Shown here: positions 28,201-34,437 of the stretch, piece by piece | Layout of the letters: the number at the start of each line of letters is the position of its first letter | Position numbering within the stretch: position 1 is the first letter of the stretch | Source: an uncultured Actinomycetes bacterium | Lineage (GTDB): Bacteria > Actinomycetota > Actinomycetes > Nanopelagicales > Nanopelagicaceae | Length of the DNA stretch: 34,437 nt | Direction: 5' to 3' | Assembly (NCBI GenBank): GCA_903894425.1 | Contig: CAITQC010000132.1 | Span: 1-34,437, forward strand | Program-made: the position numbers and the translations under genes | Notes under the pieces: generated by a model | The model's input: the letters and a program-made list of their open reading frames with translations, nothing else | Told to the model about the DNA's origin: nothing | Database searches by the model: none

Positions 28201-29097
28201 ATGAGTAAAGCAGTAATAGCGGTGGTCGGAAGCGCCATGATAGATTTAACGGCTTATGCAAAAAATATTCCACTGCCCGGCCAAACTTTAGAGGGCGAGT
28301 TATTCACCACTGGATTTGGCGGAAAAGGGGCTAACCAGGCCGTTATAGCCGCCCACTGCGGGGCCGATGTCCATTTCATTGGAAAGCTTGGCAGAGATCT
28401 CTTCGGCGACTCCATCGCAGAGAACTTTAAGAAATTGGGAATGAACTCAGATTTTGTAGATCGAAGTGATACGCCTAATGGGGTTGCACATATCTGGGTA
28501 GATGGAAACGGTGAAAACCGCATCGTAATTATTCCAGGTGCAAATTATGAGATAGATCCAGCTAGGGCGATACAAGGCATCAATTCAATCCAAGATTTAA
28601 CCGTTGTGGTTGCGCAGTGCGAAATTAAACAGGAAGTAACTCTGGCTGCATTTAGCGCTGCTAAGAAGCGCGGATGTACAACAATCTTAAACCCCGCACC
28701 TTTTCAACCATTGAGTGCGCAACTCCTAGAAGTCACCGACTGGATTATTCCCAATGAAACCGAGTTTCTTGAACTCCATGGCAAAGCTCCTTCTAGTGAT
28801 GAAATCCTAAAAGAGTTTAGGCCTGGTAAAAACTCAATCGTCACTTTGGGTTCAGAGGGCGCAGCACTTATTAAAGCTGATGGAACAATCACAAGAATTG
28901 CAGCACCAAAAGTTTCTGCAGTTGATACAACTGGAGCTGGCGATGCATTTGTTGGAACCTTTGCCTTTGCACTGGCCAGCGGCAAGAGCGCCATCGATGC
29001 AGTTAACCTGGGAATCAAGGTTGCATCAATGAGTGTGACGAGAAAAGGCGCACAATCTTCTTATCCAACTCAGATTGAAATTTCTACACTTTCATAA
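28201..29097 (+). CDS. rbsK: Ribokinase / PfkB-family carbohydrate kinase
   Basis: GFGGKGANQAVIAAHCGADVHFIGKLGRDLFGD; LNPAP; DTTGAGDAFVGTFAFAL. Confidence 0.94.
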   Translation: MSKAVIAVVGSAMIDLTAYAKNIPLPGQTLEGELFTTGFGGKGANQAVIAAHCGADVHFIGKLGRDLFGDSIAENFKKLGMNSDFVDRSDTPNGVAHIWVDGNGENRIVIIPGANYEIDPARAIQGINSIQDLTVVVAQCEIKQEVTLAAFSAAKKRGCTTILNPAPFQPLSAQLLEVTDWIIPNETEFLELHGKAPSSDEILKEFRPGKNSIVTLGSEGAALIKADGTITRIAAPKVSAVDTTGAGDAFVGTFAFALASGKSAIDAVNLGIKVASMSVTRKGAQSSYPTQIEISTLS

Positions 29098-30254
29098 CCA
29101 CGCAGAACAAAAGTTGGTCTACGCACCGGAGTACTGGCCAACTGCATAGTTGGATATTTCTCCCAAAGCGCAGGCAGTGAGACACCCATTTCAAGGCGAG
29201 CAAGTGGGGCCCCTAGACAGAAATGTATTCCGGCGCCAAAACCAATATGTGGATTTGGGTCTCTAGTTAAATCCATTGAGTCGGGATCGGAAAAAATCGT
29301 TTCATCACGATTTGCCGCACCGATGAGCGCTGCAATTTTTTGACCTTGGGCAATTTTGACTCCACCGAGTTCGGTATCTACGGTGGCAGTACGCTCAAAA
29401 AGATGCAGCGGAGCATCAAATCTCATGAACTCTTCAAGTGCAGTCTCAGTTACCCCACGTGGATTATCACGCAGTAACGCGCTTTGATCTGGGCGTTCAA
29501 GAGCTGCGACCATGCCATTTCCAAATGCATTCACACTTGCTTCATGGCCTGCGTTAAGTAATAGAACGCACGTTGCAACCAACTCGTGAGAATTTAACTT
29601 TTCGCCGTTTTCTTCAACCATCGCTAAATCTGTAATCAAATCCTGCCCTGGATTGGCCTTACGATGCTGCGCTAAATCGCGGACGTATGCGGCAAACTCA
29701 CCAGCTGCCTTCTTAGCTTCCTCTTTGTATTGCTCGGAGGGGTTAACTTCATACATTTTTACAATTGATTGGGACCAGGGACGAAGTAAATGTTCTTCCG
29801 ACTCAGGAAAACCAAGTAGATCGGCGATAATCTTGACTGGAAGCGGCTCGGCGTAATCTGCAATGAGATCGAAGTTTTGACCGCTCTTAACTTTCTCATT
29901 GATTGCATCAAGAAGTTGCTGCGTTATTCGTTCAACTGCTGGGCGCATACCTTCGATCTTGTTGCGATTAAATGCCTTAGCAACTAGAGCGCGCAGCCGA
30001 GTGTGCTTAGGAGGTTCGCTATCTAAAATCGAATCGGAGTGCAGCCAGTTAAATGTTTCCCACTCAAACTCTGGTGTTTTATCTTTAAAAATGCGGCCTA
30101 GAGCTTTATTTCGAAAGACATCATTAGCATCGTTATGTCGTGCAGCTAAGAAGATCTGCATCTGCTCATGCCAAATGGGTTGGCCATGCAGACGCAGCGA
30201 TTTAAGGGCTTCGTAAGGGTCGGCAACAAACGACGGGTTGTTAAAATCAATCAT
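29070..30254 (-). CDS. Cytochrome P450
   Basis: Heme-Cys loop HIGFGAGIHFCLGAPLARLE, ExxR in EEFMR, I-helix LLLNAGHEASVNAFGNG. Confidence 0.95.
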   Translation of the reverse strand: MIDFNNPSFVADPYEALKSLRLHGQPIWHEQMQIFLAARHNDANDVFRNKALGRIFKDKTPEFEWETFNWLHSDSILDSEPPKHTRLRALVAKAFNRNKIEGMRPAVERITQQLLDAINEKVKSGQNFDLIADYAEPLPVKIIADLLGFPESEEHLLRPWSQSIVKMYEVNPSEQYKEEAKKAAGEFAAYVRDLAQHRKANPGQDLITDLAMVEENGEKLNSHELVATCVLLLNAGHEASVNAFGNGMVAALERPDQSALLRDNPRGVTETALEEFMRFDAPLHLFERTATVDTELGGVKIAQGQKIAALIGAANRDETIFSDPDSMDLTRDPNPHIGFGAGIHFCLGAPLARLEMGVSLPALWEKYPTMQLASTPVRRPTFVLRGYESVEISI

Positions 30255-31363
30255 TATTCTGCAGAGATTTTTGCATAACCAGGCTTGATGATATTTTCAA
30301 TAATCTTTAAGCGATCTGGATACGGGATAAATGCACTCTTCATTGCATTAATTGTGACGCGCTGCAGTTCGGCAAAGTCCCAGTTAAATGCCTTCACTGC
30401 CTCTTCCATTTCAAATGACATTGACGTCTGGCTCATTAAACGGTTATCTGTATTGAGAGTGACTCTAAAACGCAGGCGGGCTAACGCGCCGATTGGGTGT
30501 TCGGCATAACTCTTGGCCGCCCCTGTTTGCAGATTTGATGTTGGGCAAAGCTCTAATGGGATTCGACGATCTCGAACATAGGAAGCTAGCTGCCCTAACT
30601 TTGGTTCGGGTCCCGAGAAATCGATGTCATCAATGATTCGTACACCGTGGCCCAAACGTTCAGCACCGCAAAGTTGAATCGCTTCCCAAATGGAAGGAAG
30701 GCCATATGCCTCGCCTGCGTGAATCGTGAAATGCGCATCTTCTTTGCGCAAGTAATCAAAGCTTTCTTTTTGATCACTAGGTGGAAAACCGTCTTCTGGA
30801 CCAGCGATATCAAAACCAACGACACCCTGATGGCGGTATTTAACAACTAACTCAGCAACTTCCTGTGAAAGTTTATTTTGACGCATTCCACAGAGAAGGG
30901 AGTAAACCTGAATTTCAAAGCCCTCTGCTTTAGCTTCTGCCATTCCCTGTTTGTATCCCTCAATAGTTGCTTCAACAACATCGGCCATTGAGAGGCCTTC
31001 TTCGGTAAAGAGTTCGGGGGCTCCACGTACTTCGGCATAAACAACTCCGTCACGTGCAAGATCCAATGCACATTCGCGAGCAACACGAATGATATCTTCG
31101 CGGCGTTGCATGACCGCGATTGTGTGCGAAAAAGTCTCTAGGTATCGAACTAGTGAACCGGAATCACAGGATTCGCGAAACCATATTGCAAGCTCTGCTG
31201 CATCGTGAGTCGGAAGCGCCGTGTAACCAATCTCTTGGGCGATATCAATAATTGTTTGCGGACGTAGACCGCCATCGAGATGATCATGCAACAAAACCTT
31301 TGGGACACGCTTGATTTGTTGCGGTGAAGGTGTGCTTGTAAGGCTCAACGTCTGGTCTCTCAA
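30254..31363 (-). CDS. add: Adenosine deaminase
   Basis: VLLHDHLDGGLRPQTI; FTIHAGEAYG; ERLGHGVRI; LELCPTSNLQT; TLNTDNR. Confidence 0.95.
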   Translation of the reverse strand: MRDQTLSLTSTPSPQQIKRVPKVLLHDHLDGGLRPQTIIDIAQEIGYTALPTHDAAELAIWFRESCDSGSLVRYLETFSHTIAVMQRREDIIRVARECALDLARDGVVYAEVRGAPELFTEEGLSMADVVEATIEGYKQGMAEAKAEGFEIQVYSLLCGMRQNKLSQEVAELVVKYRHQGVVGFDIAGPEDGFPPSDQKESFDYLRKEDAHFTIHAGEAYGLPSIWEAIQLCGAERLGHGVRIIDDIDFSGPEPKLGQLASYVRDRRIPLELCPTSNLQTGAAKSYAEHPIGALARLRFRVTLNTDNRLMSQTSMSFEMEEAVKAFNWDFAELQRVTINAMKSAFIPYPDRLKIIENIIKPGYAKISAE

Positions 31364-32664
31364 TCAGTAATTCGTTCGACTACAAGTGGCAATCTATCTA
31401 TTTTTGCGCCCTTTTCTAAATCGCCTATGGTTACAGAATCAGTGAGTGATTCCTGTGCACGGGCAAAGGCGGCAGGTGTGTCGGTGTGCAATGTATATAA
31501 CGGGGCACCAGCAACAATTACATCACCAGGCTTAGCGTGAATTTCAATACCCGCACCGGCCTGTACTGCTTCTCCTTGGCGAGAACGGCCGGCACCTAGA
31601 CGCCATGCAGCCATACCGACTTTCATTGCATCCATCGAAAGAATGGTTCCACTGTTTTGCGCAGTCACAACTATGTTTTCTTTTGCCGTTGGAAGTTTGG
31701 CATCTGGATCTCCACCTTGCGCAGAAATCATCTTTCGCCAGGAATCCATTGCTTTTCCATTTTTCAAAGCATCGGCTGGATCGACATCTGTTATTCCAAC
31801 AGCTTCAAGCATTTCACGTGCAAGTAAAACAGTTAACTCGACGATATCGGCCGGACCGCCACCTGCAAGGACCTCTACAGATTCGCGCACTTCAAGGGCG
31901 TTACCTGCAGTTAAACCAAGTGGAATATCCATAGCGGTTACTAAGGCAATGGTTTTTACTCCTGCGCGTTTGCCAAGTCCTACCATTACATGTGCAAGCT
32001 CTTTTGCCTTTTCTGGATCGCTCATAAATGCACCAGCGCCAGTCTTTACATCTAAAACAAGTGCACTGGTTCCTTCTGCGATCTTCTTACTCATAATCGA
32101 AGATGCAATAAGTGGAATCGCCTCAACGGTTGCTGTCACATCGCGCAATGCATAGAGCTTTTTATCTGCTGGTGCTAAGCCAGCTCCAGCTGCACAAATA
32201 ACAGCGCCACAATCTTGTAAGACTTTGAGCATCTCTTCATTTGATAATGATGCACGCCAACCAGGAATCGACTCCAACTTATCTAGAGTTCCACCGGTAT
32301 GACCAAGTCCGCGTCCAGATAACTGTGGAACCGCAGCGCCACATGCTGCTACAAGAGGAGCAAGGGGCAGAGTAATTTTGTCTCCGACTCCCCCAGTTGA
32401 ATGCTTATCCACTGTTGGTCGTGACAATGCAGACCAGTTCATGCGTTCGCCGCTGTTTATCATTGCATCAGTCCACCGTGAAATTTCACGGAGCTCCATA
32501 CCGTTCAGCAAGATAGCCATTAATAGCGCAGACATTTGTTCGTCGGCCACAACTCCGCGTGTATATGCATCGATAATCCAGTCGATCTGAGGATCGGTCA
32601 AAGAATGTCGGTCACGCTTGGCAGCGATAACTTCAGCAGCCGAAAAAGCCTCAATCTGTGACAT
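31360..32664 (-). CDS. deoA: Thymidine (pyrimidine-nucleoside) phosphorylase
   Basis: DKHSTGGVGDKITLPLAPLVAACG; LSGRGLGHTGGTLDKLESIPG. Confidence 0.96.
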   Translation of the reverse strand: MSQIEAFSAAEVIAAKRDRHSLTDPQIDWIIDAYTRGVVADEQMSALLMAILLNGMELREISRWTDAMINSGERMNWSALSRPTVDKHSTGGVGDKITLPLAPLVAACGAAVPQLSGRGLGHTGGTLDKLESIPGWRASLSNEEMLKVLQDCGAVICAAGAGLAPADKKLYALRDVTATVEAIPLIASSIMSKKIAEGTSALVLDVKTGAGAFMSDPEKAKELAHVMVGLGKRAGVKTIALVTAMDIPLGLTAGNALEVRESVEVLAGGGPADIVELTVLLAREMLEAVGITDVDPADALKNGKAMDSWRKMISAQGGDPDAKLPTAKENIVVTAQNSGTILSMDAMKVGMAAWRLGAGRSRQGEAVQAGAGIEIHAKPGDVIVAGAPLYTLHTDTPAAFARAQESLTDSVTIGDLEKGAKIDRLPLVVERITD

Positions 32665-33066
32665 TTAACGCTCGTTACGGTCTAAATCATCTGGGCCAAA
32701 AGCCCAAGGCAACATTGCAGCCATTGTTTGTGGGCCATCATCGGTCATTAAAAGCGCATTGGAGCCACCATGTTCGAACAAGAGTTGGCGACAGCGACCA
32801 CAAGGTGCCAAGTGATTTCCCTGTCCATCTACACATGAGATTGCGATCAAGCGACCGCCGCCGGTAGCAATCAAATTTGAAACTAAACCGCATTCGGCGC
32901 ACAGTCCTAAGCCATAGCTAGCGTTTTCAACATTGCAGCCAGAGACGATACGACCATCATCTACTAGGGCTGCAACACCAACAGGAAATTTTGAATATGG
33001 AGCATATGCGGTTTTCATCGCTGCTACTGCAGAATTATGTAGCGCATCCCAATCTATAGTTGTCAT
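32665..33066 (-). CDS. cdd: Cytidine deaminase
   Basis: YAPYSKFPVGVA, GCNVENASYGLGLCAE, PCGRCRQLL; start re-assigned from 33213 to ATG 33066 (ATGA overlap with permease). Confidence 0.95.
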   Translation of the reverse strand: MTTIDWDALHNSAVAAMKTAYAPYSKFPVGVAALVDDGRIVSGCNVENASYGLGLCAECGLVSNLIATGGGRLIAISCVDGQGNHLAPCGRCRQLLFEHGGSNALLMTDDGPQTMAAMLPWAFGPDDLDRNER

Positions 33067-34298
33067 CGCAATCCGCCGCGACGATATGGAATGCCATCTG
33101 CTGCAGGCATTCGAAGTCGCTGCGAAGCAAGTGACATCACAAGAAGAGTTGCAATGTATGGAGTCATTGTTACCAACTGACCAGGCAAAACATCTACAGC
33201 TAAGTAGAACCACATAAATCCTGCTGACATTACTGCGCTAATTGCTGCAGATAGATACTTTGCCTTACGGAAATCTCGATAAACAAGATATGCCAGTACA
33301 ACAACAATCAGAAGAATTAGAGCATGGATTGCCGCAGAGTCACGCAGTTGAAGTGCATCTGCAAATCCAAAGAGCCCTGCACCCATTAGTACTCCACCGG
33401 GGCGGTAATTTCCAAATAGCAGTGCAGCTAGACCGATATAACCACGGCCCGCAACTTGATTTTCTTGGTAATGGTTGGCTGCAACGATCGCTAAGAATCC
33501 ACCACCTAAGCCCGCTAATCCACCTGAGATAAGAACTCCGGCATATTTCATGAGATAAACATTTACACCCAATGATTCAGCAGCTACTGGCGCTTCACCA
33601 GCACTACGTAAACGCAGGCCAAAGGATGTCTTCCAGAGAATAAAGAATGAAATTGGAACTACCGCTACTGCAACAACAGTTACATATGAAAGATCTCCAG
33701 TTAGTCCGCGGATAATCGCAGCTACATCAGAGATGAAAAACCAGTGTTTTTCAGCTATCGGAGTCAATATATCCGGGCTTTGCCAGCCGAAATAATGACC
33801 ACCCGAAAGTACTGGTAAACCGTTATTTGAAATCGCGCCAATATCTGGAGATTGCGAAGGTCCAGGCCATGATCCACCTTGATACAAAATCGTTGAAAGA
33901 TAACGAACTAAGCCTGCAGCGATAATGTTAATGGCAACACCAGAAACAACATGGTCTACGCCAAAAGTAATTGTGGCAATCGCATGAAGTAACGCGCCAA
34001 CAGCACCAAAAAATATTGCTGCAGCTAATCCTAACCACGGACCATGTTTTGAACCGATAAATCCGCCGGCCCAAGCACCAAGAATCATCATGCCTTCAAG
34101 ACCGATATTTACAACACCTGAACGCTCAGAGAAGAGTCCGCCAAGTCCAGCTAAGACGATTGGAACTGAAAGAAGTAAGGCTGCAGACGCAGTTCCAATA
34201 CTTGTTAAATCCGTAGCACCAGTGATTAAACGAATTATAGAAAGCACAAGAATAAGTAGGGTTGCGTTTAGCAGCAATTTTGTAGATTTAGTCTTCAT
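33063..34298 (-). CDS. ABC transporter permease, nucleoside/BMP type (YufQ/NupQ-like)
   Basis: GLFSERSGVVNIGLEGMMILGAW; GVDHVVSGVAINIIAAG; LRSAGEAPVAAESLGVNV. Confidence 0.93.
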   Translation of the reverse strand: MKTKSTKLLLNATLLILVLSIIRLITGATDLTSIGTASAALLLSVPIVLAGLGGLFSERSGVVNIGLEGMMILGAWAGGFIGSKHGPWLGLAAAIFFGAVGALLHAIATITFGVDHVVSGVAINIIAAGLVRYLSTILYQGGSWPGPSQSPDIGAISNNGLPVLSGGHYFGWQSPDILTPIAEKHWFFISDVAAIIRGLTGDLSYVTVVAVAVVPISFFILWKTSFGLRLRSAGEAPVAAESLGVNVYLMKYAGVLISGGLAGLGGGFLAIVAANHYQENQVAGRGYIGLAALLFGNYRPGGVLMGAGLFGFADALQLRDSAAIHALILLIVVVLAYLVYRDFRKAKYLSAAISAVMSAGFMWFYLAVDVLPGQLVTMTPYIATLLVMSLASQRLRMPAADGIPYRRGGLR

Positions 34299-34437
34299 GC
34301 TGCTACCGCCTTTGCTAACTCTTTACTTTGCAGAGTTATCTTGTATCTGCGAACAACTTCATAGGCGATAACTGAGGAAAGAAGAATTGAACCTTGCATG
34401 ATTACGTAGGTTTCGGGCGCAATGTCGATGAGTTCTA
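34295..34437 (-). CDS. Second ABC transporter permease (C-terminal end only; YufP/NupP-like)
   Basis: Manual translation: ...ELIDIAPETYVIMQGSILLSSVIAYEVVRRYKITLQSKELAKAVAA*; ATGA overlap with the downstream permease. Confidence 0.8.
   Translation of the reverse strand, partial: ELIDIAPETYVIMQGSILLSSVIAYEVVRRYKITLQSKELAKAVAA

Noticed and set aside
31643-32155. 170-aa plus-strand ORF opposite thymidine phosphorylase
   Set aside because: Antisense shadow; deoA motifs lie on the other strand and no promoter or SD was seen.
1-34437. tRNA/rRNA genes, CRISPR arrays, transposons, prophage or toxin-antitoxin/defence genes
   Set aside because: Nearly all sequence is accounted for by conserved housekeeping or metabolic CDSs; no repeat arrays, integrases or cloverleaf-like segments were seen by eye. 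A tRNAscan/Infernal run would be decisive.

Overview
Dense, low-GC actinobacterial chromosome segment. The gene content resembles a streamlined freshwater acI / Nanopelagicales-type genome, but that assignment is inference. The window holds about 33 protein genes with almost no intergenic DNA. Left third: PHP phosphoesterase (partial), EamA permease, Mrp, TatB, HtrA, O-methyltransferase, leucyl aminopeptidase, DUF3117, a 63-aa stand-alone sigma region-4-like protein, SRPBCC, LOG-family protein and DapD. This looks like a condensed M. tuberculosis Rv1201c-Rv1229c order, without sigE/rseA. Middle: a cell-surface polysaccharide module (SpoIID-like protein, Wzt/Wzm-type ABC exporter, GT2, LCP ligase, UDP-glucose dehydrogenase), then PurE/PurK, BirA and acyl-CoA carboxylase (AccD-AccE-Maf-AccA). 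Right third: a nucleoside salvage/catabolism supercluster (PNP, phosphosugar mutase, DeoC, two ALDH-family proteins, nucleoside hydrolase, ribokinase, P450, adenosine deaminase, thymidine phosphorylase, cytidine deaminase, nucleoside-type ABC permeases). Main observations: (1) 13 gene starts carry TANNNT exactly 6-7 nt before the start codon, which predicts leaderless transcripts. (2) Two divergent gene pairs are separated by exactly 18 bp with identical geometry around a symmetric TAnnnTA core, which looks like a minimal bidirectional leaderless promoter. (3) A split ALDH16-like pair follows deoC. (4) A P450 is translationally coupled to adenosine deaminase. (5) All four convergent junctions have overlapping CDS ends. 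No RNA genes, CRISPR arrays or mobile elements were recognised.
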